From CAYRAV01 sp964422365 (GTDB lineage: Bacteria > Bacillota > Clostridia > Lachnospirales > Lachnospiraceae), in assembly GCA_964422365.1 (NCBI GenBank), contig CAYRAV010000006.1, positions 1 through 64,000 on the forward strand: DNA of 64,000 nucleotides, given 5' to 3'. A program made the position numbers and the translations under genes. Under the pieces are notes generated by a model, which made no database searches, was not told the origin of the DNA, and saw only the letters and a program-made list of their open reading frames with translations. Within the stretch, counting starts at the first letter, position 1, and each line of letters starts with the position of its first letter. Positions 41,415 through 49,834 of this stretch are shown piece after piece.

Positions 41415-42275
41415 TTAACCTTTTACGGCACCTGCTGACATACCTTCTACATAATATTTCTGCATGAAGATAAACAATAATGCAATTGGAATAGACACAA
41501 TAACTGCAGCTGCACAGAACACTGTAAACCACTGTCCAATAAACTCCTTTTGAACCATTGTCCACATACCAATCGCTACTGTATATTTTGAATAACTTGT
41601 ACCCATGATAACCTTTGCAAAGATAAAGTCTATCCAAGGTGCAATAAATGATGTTAATACTGTATAAATTAAAATCGGTTTTGACAAAGGTATTGTAATT
41701 TTTATAAATACCTGCCATTTTGTTGCTCCATCAATCCAAGCAGCTTCATCTACTGCTTTTGGAATTGTATCAAAGAAACCTTTTGCAATATGATATTGTA
41801 AACATTGTCCTGAAGAATATACTAATACTAATGCAAGTAAGGATGCATTCATATTAAGTGCTTTTAAGATATGATAAATTGCTGTCATAGACATGAATCC
41901 AGGAAACATTGTTAAAATCATACCTACATTCATAAATGGTTTTCTAGCTTTAAATCTTAATCTTGAAAAAGAATATGATACACATAATACATAAAATGTA
42001 GATAAGACACATGTTGCAACTGCTACAATAAATGTATTACCAAACCATTTCATAAAATAGAACTGGCTTGTATCTGTAAATAATCTGACATAATTGTCTA
42101 AAGTAAACTGTTTTGGCCAAAAATAATCTGTATATGCACCTGATGACTCCCCTCTGAAGGATGTCAATACTACCCAGAAAACCGGGAATATCCAGATAAT
42201 AGCCATGATACCAAGAATAATATGCACTGCTGTGTCTGCAATCATTCTATTACGACGCATTGAACCTGTTTTCAT
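41415..42275 (-). CDS. malG: Maltodextrin ABC transporter permease MalG
   Basis: A 286-residue permease with six membrane helices. The EAA loop that docks the ATPase reads EAAWIDGATKWQVFIKITIPLSKP near residue 180. The C-terminal EGMSAGAVKG is typical of MalG. It starts inside the malF stop (TAATG), so the two permeases are co-translated. The matching ATPase (MsmX/MalK) is not in the window and is presumably shared. Confidence 0.95.
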   Translation of the reverse strand: MKTGSMRRNRMIADTAVHIILGIMAIIWIFPVFWVVLTSFRGESSGAYTDYFWPKQFTLDNYVRLFTDTSQFYFMKWFGNTFIVAVATCVLSTFYVLCVSYSFSRLRFKARKPFMNVGMILTMFPGFMSMTAIYHILKALNMNASLLALVLVYSSGQCLQYHIAKGFFDTIPKAVDEAAWIDGATKWQVFIKITIPLSKPILIYTVLTSFIAPWIDFIFAKVIMGTSYSKYTVAIGMWTMVQKEFIGQWFTVFCAAAVIVSIPIALLFIFMQKYYVEGMSAGAVKG

Positions 42276-43645
42276 TATTGGAATCCCTCCTCATTCTTGT
42301 ATGAACCTGTATTTCTATAAGTAATCAATGATAATGTAGCGGAGATTACGAACACTAAAATACCGATAACTGCTGCAAGGTTATAATCCGCTGTATCTAC
42401 TGTTAATTTGTATAACCATGTTACAAGTAAGTCCGTATGTCCCGCCTGATAGAACTTATTGTCCAAAGGTTCACCAGCTGTTAAGAAGTAGATAACATTA
42501 AAGTTATTCAAATTACCTACAAAATCAGAAATCAACTTTGGTGTTGTAACAAATAACATATAAGGTAATGTAATTTTAAAGAATGTAACAACTGGTGTTG
42601 CACCATCCACTTTGGCAGATTCATATAAATCAGCAGGAATATTCTGCAAAATACCTGTTGTTACTAACATAGTATATGGCATACCTACCCACAAGTTAAC
42701 AATAATGACTGTTACCTTTGCCCAAACTGAGCTAGTAAAGAATGGCAATGCTTTTGAGATTAATCCCGCATGAAGCAGCATTGTATTAATTGGTCCCTGA
42801 TCTGTTAACATATTACTTACAATCAATAAGGATACAAACTGTGGTACTGCAATGGATATCACAAAAACGGTTCTCCAAAATGGTTTAAACTTTGTTCCTT
42901 TTCTATTAATGATAATAGCAAGCAGCATACCAAAAATATAATTTAAGAATGTCGCAAAAATTGCCCATGTAAATGTCCAGATCAAGATTGCCCAGAACGT
43001 CTGTCCAAGTGTTCCCTTCGCACTTAATAATGTAGCAAAATTCTTGAACCCTACCCAATGGAATAGATTCGCAGGAGGCTGATGATCCTTGTCAAAGTTT
43101 GTAAACGCTACCAATACCATAAAGAAAATTGGCACAATATTAAAAATTAAAATATTTAATATTGGTAATGTTAATAATGTCTTGTGAAGCTTTGAATCAA
43201 AATGTGCTTTAATATCGTCTAATATACTTGGTAATGGTTTCCCTTTTTCCTGCAATTTCTGTGCTTCAAAAGCGGCTTTCACATTCGCTCTCCATATTAA
43301 CACAAATGCTGCAATGATAAAAAGTGCAACTGTTGCTGCCAAAAGCATTAACATGGAATTATCTCCCGATATAACCTCGATTCGATTTGTCTCGGGATTC
43401 AACTGTTTTGTTTGTCCTTTTGTACCAAGATCATCTAAATGGGATAATGCTGTTAGTCCAATCATTGCCATATAAAATAGAAAGCCAAGTTCCATCCCCA
43501 GAAAAAGAATACCCTTTACTATCTGCTTTCTGGCAAGATTACCCATTCCCAGAATAAAAAAGGAAGTCTTAGTAAAAATATCACCTTCCGTCCATGCCTG
43601 CTTTACAATTCCCGGCCCTTTCGTTTTATTATCGTTTTTTCCCAT
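42275..43645 (-). CDS. malF: Maltodextrin ABC transporter permease MalF
   Basis: A 456-residue permease. Beyond the usual six-helix core (about 150-450) it has an N-terminal extension with two extra helices (about 27-65 and 98-118) and a charged loop between, a feature of Firmicute MalF proteins. The EAA loop is ESAKVDGATPVVTFFKITLPYM near 345. A full AAGGAGG site precedes the ATG, directly after a large hairpin that separates it from malE. Confidence 0.95.
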   Translation of the reverse strand: MGKNDNKTKGPGIVKQAWTEGDIFTKTSFFILGMGNLARKQIVKGILFLGMELGFLFYMAMIGLTALSHLDDLGTKGQTKQLNPETNRIEVISGDNSMLMLLAATVALFIIAAFVLIWRANVKAAFEAQKLQEKGKPLPSILDDIKAHFDSKLHKTLLTLPILNILIFNIVPIFFMVLVAFTNFDKDHQPPANLFHWVGFKNFATLLSAKGTLGQTFWAILIWTFTWAIFATFLNYIFGMLLAIIINRKGTKFKPFWRTVFVISIAVPQFVSLLIVSNMLTDQGPINTMLLHAGLISKALPFFTSSVWAKVTVIIVNLWVGMPYTMLVTTGILQNIPADLYESAKVDGATPVVTFFKITLPYMLFVTTPKLISDFVGNLNNFNVIYFLTAGEPLDNKFYQAGHTDLLVTWLYKLTVDTADYNLAAVIGILVFVISATLSLITYRNTGSYKNEEGFQ

Positions 43646-43666
43646 TTCGTTTTATTCCTCCTTCTT

Positions 43667-43725
43667 AATAAGATGTTTCGTTTAAACTCATTTCTTTAAA
43701 CTGAGTGTAGACGAAACATCTTATT
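43667..43725 (-). promoter_or_regulatory. Intercistronic hairpin before malF
   Basis: AATAAGATGTTTCGT (43667-43681) pairs perfectly with ACGAAACATCTTATT (43711-43725), with an inner stem TTTAAACTCA/TGAGT. On the minus strand it ends just before the malF ribosome site. It could stabilise malE mRNA or partly end transcription so that binding protein exceeds permease. Confidence 0.65.
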
Positions 43726-43766
43726 ATTTTCCTTTATTCATAACATATCATTCTATTATTAAAGAT

Positions 43767-43796
43767 GTTTTCCCTGCCCAACTGAGCAGGGAAAAC
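43767..43796 (-). terminator. GC-rich hairpin after malE
   Basis: GTTTTCCCTGC (43767-43777) pairs with GCAGGGAAAAC (43786-43796) around an 8-base loop. On the minus strand it is followed by ATCTTTAATAATAG, a weak U-tract, so partial termination or 3'-end protection is likely. Confidence 0.55.
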
Positions 43797-43864
43797 CTGA
43801 CATCTACATAAACATCTGCCCAAAATCATTACATGATTATTTATGTATGACTAAGCTCATTTAA

Positions 43865-45220
43865 TTACTCTGTAATTTCAGCTAATATGTTGTTAACCAT
43901 TTCATCTAATTTAGCTTGTGCATTGTCTTTTGTAATTTCTTTATTATATACGCCCTGACCAAAAGCTTTTACTGGATTCCAGTAATTATTCATCTGTTTT
44001 GTCTTTGCACGAGGAGCTAAATGATCTTTTTGGTTATCAATCGCAACTGCAACAGGATCACTCTGCACTGCTTCATCAGAAGCCAATGAACTCCATGTAG
44101 GAATCACACCTCTTGCTTCAAAACGTACTTTCTGCATTGCTTCTCCACCTAAGAATTCAGCAAATGCCTGTGCTGCTTCTTTTTGTTCAGAATGTGAATT
44201 AACACCAATATATTTGTAATCCGCAAAAGCTTGTAAATTTACTTCTTTGTCACCTAGTTTTATTGTAGGAAGTGCTGCTGCTGCATAATTGTCACCTAAC
44301 TCTTTTTTCACATCTTCTGCACTCCAAGAGCCGCCACACCAAGCTCCTAATTTTCCTTCTTTAAATTTGGTACGAGCACTACCTTTACCATCTTCATTTA
44401 TAAATTTCTTGTTAGATACCATATCAATCATATAATTAGCTGCTTCTAAACCTGATGCATCATTAAATGTACAAACTGAATTATCTCCGTTTGTAAATAA
44501 TTCACAACCAGCTGCAAAGAAGAAAGAACCTGTATAGAAACTATCTGTCATTGGCATAGAGAAATTGTAAACACCATCTCCTAAATCTTTTGCCATCATA
44601 GTATCAAGGCTTTTTACATCATCTTCAGTGAATAAACTCTTATCATAATATATGAACCACTGGTTTGAAGTAAAAGGAACACCATATATAAAATCTTGTC
44701 CTAAATCTTTATCTGTAAATGTAATAGCTTCAATTGCAGCTTCTGGATTGTTAGCTTTAACAACTTCTGCTCCATCACCTGATAGTGGATATAAAACACC
44801 ACTTTCCTGTAAACCTAATGCCTGATCTCCAGGAAGCATGAATACATCTGCACCAGCTTCTGCATCCTTTGACATTTCTGAATTTAAGTCAGCTTCTGAG
44901 CAAACAGCCGCATCAATTGTAAGCACCCAGTTTGACTGGCTCTTGTTAAACTCTTCTACCATATAATTTAATAAATTGTCACCATAATCACCAAAACCAC
45001 CTTTTTGTTTTTGCTCTTCTTGTGGTGTCCAAACTTTAAGTGTTACAGGTGTTGCTTCTCCAGTTGATTGGTTTTCTCCACCTTCTTCTCCACCTGCTGC
45101 TGTTGCCTGTGGTGCTGTTGTAGCACTACCGCTACCATCATTTCCTCCACATGCTGTCATTGATCCCATTGCTAATACTAATGCCATTAACAATGCTGCG
45201 AATTTTGTCATTTTTTTCAT
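43865..45220 (-). CDS. malE: Maltodextrin-binding lipoprotein MalE
   Basis: A 451-residue extracellular solute-binding protein. The signal ends in MGSMTACGG (lipobox cysteine near residue 23), followed by a Gly/Thr/Ala linker, then the two-lobed binding fold from VTLKVWTPQEEQ onward, with WGGSW-like AWCGGSWSAEDV near 290. It captures maltose or maltodextrins for MalFG. The ATG at 45220 has AGAGGT 7 bases upstream; an earlier in-frame ATG has none. Two hairpins follow the stop, between it and malF. Confidence 0.95.
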   Translation of the reverse strand: MKKMTKFAALLMALVLAMGSMTACGGNDGSGSATTAPQATAAGGEEGGENQSTGEATPVTLKVWTPQEEQKQKGGFGDYGDNLLNYMVEEFNKSQSNWVLTIDAAVCSEADLNSEMSKDAEAGADVFMLPGDQALGLQESGVLYPLSGDGAEVVKANNPEAAIEAITFTDKDLGQDFIYGVPFTSNQWFIYYDKSLFTEDDVKSLDTMMAKDLGDGVYNFSMPMTDSFYTGSFFFAAGCELFTNGDNSVCTFNDASGLEAANYMIDMVSNKKFINEDGKGSARTKFKEGKLGAWCGGSWSAEDVKKELGDNYAAAALPTIKLGDKEVNLQAFADYKYIGVNSHSEQKEAAQAFAEFLGGEAMQKVRFEARGVIPTWSSLASDEAVQSDPVAVAIDNQKDHLAPRAKTKQMNNYWNPVKAFGQGVYNKEITKDNAQAKLDEMVNNILAEITE

Positions 45221-45286
45221 AATCTCTACCTCTTTCTTTAAAAAAATTATATGAAACATGCACTATACATGTTACATTCCCTTGAA

Positions 45287-46870
45287 TTACTCTTCTGTAT
45301 CATCTTCTGATACAGGAGCATCTTCTGAAACCTTTCCATCTCTGTTAAAGATCTCTGTTAACTCTTTCAAATATTTGATATGTTCTTCCGTAAACTGTCC
45401 TGCTGTCATTCTCCATCTCCAATTCTGTCCTACACTGGATGGCAAATTCATTCTTGCACTATTATCTAATTCCAAAATGTCCTGCATCTGCATAATAACA
45501 ACATCTGCAACACTTGCATAAGCAGAACGGATAACTGCTTTTGGCACCTCGGTTTTGCTTGTTACATTCAAATACTTGTATGTGTATTCCATCTCTTCTT
45601 CTGTTTTTGCCTCAAAGAAACCTGCCAAAGTCTCATTGTCATGTGTTCCGCCATATACTAACATATTATTTTTATAAGTATGCGGCAGATTATTATTTGT
45701 GGTACTTCCATCAAATGCAAACTGCATAATTTTCATACCAGGCCAACCCATCTCTTCCTTTAAGTCAACTACACTAGGTACTACAACACCCAAATCCTCT
45801 GCAATAATCTTAGCATCTCCAATAGACTCTTTAATTGCTGTAGTAAGCTTAATACCAGGTCCCTTTTTCCATTTTCCTTCCATAGCAGTTGGGCAGCTGC
45901 TTGGAATTCTATAATATCTAACAACTCCAATAAAGTGGTCAATACGAACCACATCATATAAAGTTGCGTTGGCTTTCATTCTTTCTCTCCACCATGAAAA
46001 ATCTTCTTTTTCCATAGCTGTCCAATCATATAAAGGATTTCCCCATCTTTGTCCTGTTTCTGAAAAGGCATCTGGCGGAACTCCCGCTACATTAATTGGA
46101 TTTTTTCTTTCATCTAATTCAAATAATCTTCCATGCACCCATACATCTGAGCTGTCCATAGATACATATAATGGAATATCACCAATAATCTGTATTCCTT
46201 TTTCATTGGTGTATTTTTTTAAGTCATTCCATTGTTCATAAAATTTGAACTGGCAGAATTTCCAAAAATCAATCTCTTCTGCTAATTCTTTTTGATATTT
46301 TTGAACAGCGGTATCTTCACGAAATTTAATCTCTTCATCCCATTCTGTCCATGACTGGTTGTTAAATTGTCCTTTCAATGCCATATAAAAGCTGTAATCA
46401 TCTAACCAATATGTGCTGTTGTCAACAAATGTCTTGTAAGCTTCTGTTTCCCTGAAACTGCTTTTCTGATATGCTTCTTTTAATAAATCAAAACGACTGT
46501 TAAAAATTGTTGCATAATCAATGTCTGCCGGGTTATCTCCCCATGATTTTGCATTAATCTGTTCTTCTGTAAGAAGGCCCTCTTCCGCTAAATAATCCAA
46601 ATCAATAAAGTAAGGATTTCCAGCGAATGCTGAAAACGATTGATATGGACTGTCTCCAAAACTAGTTGGACCTAATGGAAGTACCTGCCAGAACTTCTGT
46701 CCTGCTTCCACAAGCGTATCCACAAAATCGTATGCTTCGTCTCCGAATGTTCCAATTCCATATTTTGAAGGCAGACTACTTACAGGAAGCAAGATTCCTG
46801 CTGCTCTTCCAAGTCTCTGTTCACTCTTTTCTTTCATCGCAATATTCTCCATATACTTTTCCTTTTTCAT
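45287..46870 (-). CDS. malQ: 4-alpha-glucanotransferase (amylomaltase), GH77
   Basis: Transfers maltodextrin chains between glucans in the cytosol. The 527-residue protein shows LPVSSLPSKYGIGTFG at the start, IIGDIPLYVSMDSSDVW near 225, the nucleophile region VRIDHFIGVVRYYR near 307, acid/base AEDLGVVVPSV near 353 and GGTHDNETLAGF near 407. It is first in the mal operon. The ATG at 46870 has GGAG 8 bases before it. A strong promoter and two direct repeats lie about 90-120 bp upstream. Confidence 0.96.
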   Translation of the reverse strand: MKKEKYMENIAMKEKSEQRLGRAAGILLPVSSLPSKYGIGTFGDEAYDFVDTLVEAGQKFWQVLPLGPTSFGDSPYQSFSAFAGNPYFIDLDYLAEEGLLTEEQINAKSWGDNPADIDYATIFNSRFDLLKEAYQKSSFRETEAYKTFVDNSTYWLDDYSFYMALKGQFNNQSWTEWDEEIKFREDTAVQKYQKELAEEIDFWKFCQFKFYEQWNDLKKYTNEKGIQIIGDIPLYVSMDSSDVWVHGRLFELDERKNPINVAGVPPDAFSETGQRWGNPLYDWTAMEKEDFSWWRERMKANATLYDVVRIDHFIGVVRYYRIPSSCPTAMEGKWKKGPGIKLTTAIKESIGDAKIIAEDLGVVVPSVVDLKEEMGWPGMKIMQFAFDGSTTNNNLPHTYKNNMLVYGGTHDNETLAGFFEAKTEEEMEYTYKYLNVTSKTEVPKAVIRSAYASVADVVIMQMQDILELDNSARMNLPSSVGQNWRWRMTAGQFTEEHIKYLKELTEIFNRDGKVSEDAPVSEDDTEE

Positions 46871-46929
46871 GACATCAGCTCCGTACTCTCTGTTCTAAAA
46901 ATAAGTACCTTTCGCTTGTCCGTCTTTTT

Positions 46930-46990
46930 GGCAAAACTATTTATCTGCCAAAACTATTTACATATTAAATCATATTCTATGTTTTGTCAA
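46930..46990 (-). promoter_or_regulatory. mal operon promoter with direct-repeat operator
   Basis: On the minus strand TTGACA (46985-46990) and TAATAT (46962-46967) are exactly 17 bases apart. Immediately downstream, overlapping the expected start point, are two direct repeats, TAAATAGTTTTGGC (46947-46960) and TAAATAGTTTTGCC (46930-46943), in 17-base steps. They look like a repressor site; no regulator gene is adjacent. Confidence 0.75.
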
Positions 46991-46999
46991 TATTTTTTT

Positions 47000-47422
47000 T
47001 ATGATTTCTAGTAATTTTCTCTAGTTAATTTTATTCTTTTTTTTGTTTATTTGTTTATAATTACAACCCCTTCTTTAAGACTACCTCAAAAATGACCAAA
47101 AATCAACATATATTTTCACATTTTTATTGTTTTTTCTTTGTTTTTTTTGCATTATTCAGAAAAAACAATATGTATCTCTCTTGTTTTTCCTTCATTTTCT
47201 CTTGTTTTTCTTCAAAATTTATATTTTTATCCCGGCTCTTTACTTTTGTATAGTATTACCATAACCCTTTTATTTATTTGGGAATCGCATTTATTTATGG
47301 ATTGTAATCTGAATATACACAACTGCTATTGTATCATAACTATTCAACCATGCCATTCATAATTTTCCATAATGTATATTATCACTAAAAATTTGCAGTT
47401 CGGCTGATAAACTATTATATCA
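47000..47422. other. AT-rich gene-free stretch
   Basis: Very T-rich on the plus strand with frequent TTTTT runs and no supported frame, hairpin or repeat. Confidence 0.4.
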
Positions 47423-47520
47423 GACATCTGCCCTATAGAAGCAATGATGCAACATACACTTGGCAAACAAGCTCCCATATGCATATTGTACAATTGTTTC
47501 TGCATGGCCAAACTGTAACA
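47423..47520. repeat. Family D repeat, copy 2
   Basis: GACATCTGCCCTATAGAAGC through TGCATGGCCAAACTGTAA matches the copy at 28674 over nearly its whole length. A TATAAT hexamer at 47571-47576 follows, then the gene at 47664. Confidence 0.65.
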
Positions 47521-47663
47521 TTGTATCCCTTTTTGCATATTTCCCTTTTTATTATGCTGATTTTTTGATATAATAATACCAAACAAAGTATATGTTTTGA
47601 AACTATTTTTTATACCACAATAACATTGTGGCATTTATTACACATTTTAAAGGGGGATTTTTC

Positions 47664-49595
47664 ATGAAAACGAAAAAATTTTTTAATTTTTTATCTATTT
47701 TTATTTGTTTTAGTATTATATTATTATCCTGTTACTATACAGATAATGCTAATTTCAAATATTACAACCAGACTCTGTCCAACCAGACCAAGGTATCTGC
47801 ACAAGATGTAACACCTTCCACTGTTCCTTCTACTGCCACTGGACCAGCTACTGCTTTGCCTGTTGCTACTACAGCTTCTGCCACTACAATCCCAACTACA
47901 GGTCCCGCAGCCACTACACCTGCTGCTGCTTCTGCTGTTCCAAGCCCCACTTCATCTTTTGGAACAGATACCTCTGCTGCTCCAGTTCCTACTTCACCTA
48001 CCGGAACAGGAACATCTGCTCCCATACCAATAAGAACCTCTTCTCCAAGACCAACCAACCCTATTACAACGCTTCTTCCACCTAGCACTCCGCGTCCTAT
48101 TATTATACCTACTGCAAATCCACAGCAGCTTGTTAGTATTACAGTAACTTATACAGGCCCTACTATTACAGCACCTACTACTATTACAAAAAATAATCTA
48201 GTTGTAACTGCTCATTATTCCAACCAACGAACAGCAGTGATCTCTGATTATACTTTTTTGTCTTCTACTGAAATTACTACTCCAGGCAATTATACCATTA
48301 CAGTGTTTTACTCCGGCTTGAAAGCAAGCTGTTATATTCTTTATGATGATGGTACTTTACCAAGCACTTACACTATAACCTTGGAATCGAATGGAGGTTC
48401 CAGTCTGCCTGCTATTACTAACATTGCGCCTAACTCAACAATTTATTATCCTAGTACTCCTGTTTTCTATGGATATCGTTTCCGCGGCTGGTACACATCA
48501 CCTGATTTTACAACAGAATTTTCTGAATATGACAGAATCACTTCCAATATGACACTTTATGCGAAATGGGAGAAAAAAGAAAATCCTGACAGGGATACTT
48601 TTACTAACTACATTACATTTGATAACTATACAGTTGTAATATCTGCTGACTTAACCGGTCAAACTCTTAGCAGATACATTAATTTGAATACTAAGCCGGT
48701 TGATTCTGCTTTGATTTCAGAATTATGTAAAAATGTATGCTCAACTTCGAAATATTTTGGTTTTTCACTTGGTTTAACAGGTTATGCATTTTCACCGGCA
48801 GACCCGCCTCTCATTACAATTAGTATTCCTTCCACTTTTGATACCGCAAAAACAGCAGTATATTATACAACTAATCATAAAACAATTGCGGGAAAAGTAT
48901 ATGGTATTTTTACTTCAGACACTATGGATGGTCAGAATTACTTTACATTTTACGCTTATGAGCCAGGAACCTATATTTTGGCAGAAACAGACACCATTCA
49001 GCCAACCATTCCGCCAACAGCCGCTCCGACAGCCACTCCAACCATTGTTCCAACGACCACTCCAACCATTGCTCCTCCCACACCTACTCCTTATATTACA
49101 ATGTCCTCCATTGGAAAGGTAACAATTCACTCTCAGGTTGCACCTAATGTAAAGCTCTATCATTCATCTAAAAATATTAGTGATATTAATTTAATCTGGT
49201 CTAGCAGCAATACTTCTGTAGCTTCTGTATCAAAAAATGGTGTTGTAAATGCTCAGTCAATAGGTACTGCTACCATTACAGTACGTTCTGAAGACGGAAC
49301 ACTGTCAGCTTCCAGAAAAATTACTGTTACTACAAAGAAACCGATTAAAACCTTAACACTAAATGTTTCAAAGAAAACACTTAGAAAAGGAAAATCATTC
49401 CAAATCAAGGCAACAATACGACCAGCTAAAGCAACAATAAAAACGCTAAGTTACAAATCTTCTAAGCCATCTGTCGCCAAAGTGTCAAAAACAGGAAAAA
49501 TAACCGCCAAAAAGAAAGGCACCTGCGTGATTACTGTAAAAACTACTGACGGAAGCGGAATTTCCAAAAAAATTAACATTACTGTAAAAAAATAA
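47664..49595 (+). CDS. Large secreted Ig-like repeat protein
   Basis: A 643-residue exported protein. A signal or lipobox-like start (FICFSIILLSCYY) is followed by a Thr/Pro/Ser-rich stalk (about 40-155), a Big_3-like domain (about 157-225), an InlB B-repeat (ITLESNGGSSLPAI to MTLYAKWEKK, about 235-305), a globular part of unknown type (about 310-450), a second Thr/Pro stalk (about 455-485) and two C-terminal Big_2 Ig-like domains (WSSSNTSVASVSKNGVV near 515 and YKSSKPSVAKVSKTGKI near 600). It should extend from the cell surface as an adhesin or glycan-binding protein. The ATG at 47664 has AAAGGGGG 8 bases upstream. Confidence 0.85.
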   Translation: MKTKKFFNFLSIFICFSIILLSCYYTDNANFKYYNQTLSNQTKVSAQDVTPSTVPSTATGPATALPVATTASATTIPTTGPAATTPAAASAVPSPTSSFGTDTSAAPVPTSPTGTGTSAPIPIRTSSPRPTNPITTLLPPSTPRPIIIPTANPQQLVSITVTYTGPTITAPTTITKNNLVVTAHYSNQRTAVISDYTFLSSTEITTPGNYTITVFYSGLKASCYILYDDGTLPSTYTITLESNGGSSLPAITNIAPNSTIYYPSTPVFYGYRFRGWYTSPDFTTEFSEYDRITSNMTLYAKWEKKENPDRDTFTNYITFDNYTVVISADLTGQTLSRYINLNTKPVDSALISELCKNVCSTSKYFGFSLGLTGYAFSPADPPLITISIPSTFDTAKTAVYYTTNHKTIAGKVYGIFTSDTMDGQNYFTFYAYEPGTYILAETDTIQPTIPPTAAPTATPTIVPTTTPTIAPPTPTPYITMSSIGKVTIHSQVAPNVKLYHSSKNISDINLIWSSSNTSVASVSKNGVVNAQSIGTATITVRSEDGTLSASRKITVTTKKPIKTLTLNVSKKTLRKGKSFQIKATIRPAKATIKTLSYKSSKPSVAKVSKTGKITAKKKGTCVITVKTTDGSGISKKINITVKK

Positions 49596-49641
49596 TTTGA
49601 TGCTGTATTTGTAAAACAAAAAATTGCTGCATCAACAACAA

Positions 49642-49699
49642 AAAATAGTATATATGGTTTACACAGTTTGTTTTGTTAGTAAACTATATATACTATTTT
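49642..49699. terminator. Long AT-rich terminator hairpin
   Basis: AAAATAGTATATATGGTTTAC (stem from 49642) pairs with 49679-49699 with one G-U or mismatch, followed by ATTTTA on the plus strand. It lies between the convergent Ig-like and pgm genes. A second possible stem, TTGATGC/GCATCAA, lies just before it at 49598-49636. Confidence 0.75.
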
Positions 49700-49834
49700 A
49701 TTTTAATGCAACAATCTCTTATTCTATCTTTCGTACTGCCTTTTCTTTTTCATTCCTGCAAATAAAACATTATATTTCCATTACAATTCAACCATTTCCT
49801 AAATTCAAAATCTTTCTGCTTTTACATCTGATTC

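Noticed and set aside
47762..48088. 108-codon minus-strand frame rich in Val, Gly and Ala
   Set aside because: It is the antisense of the Thr/Pro/Ser stalk of the secreted Ig-like protein.
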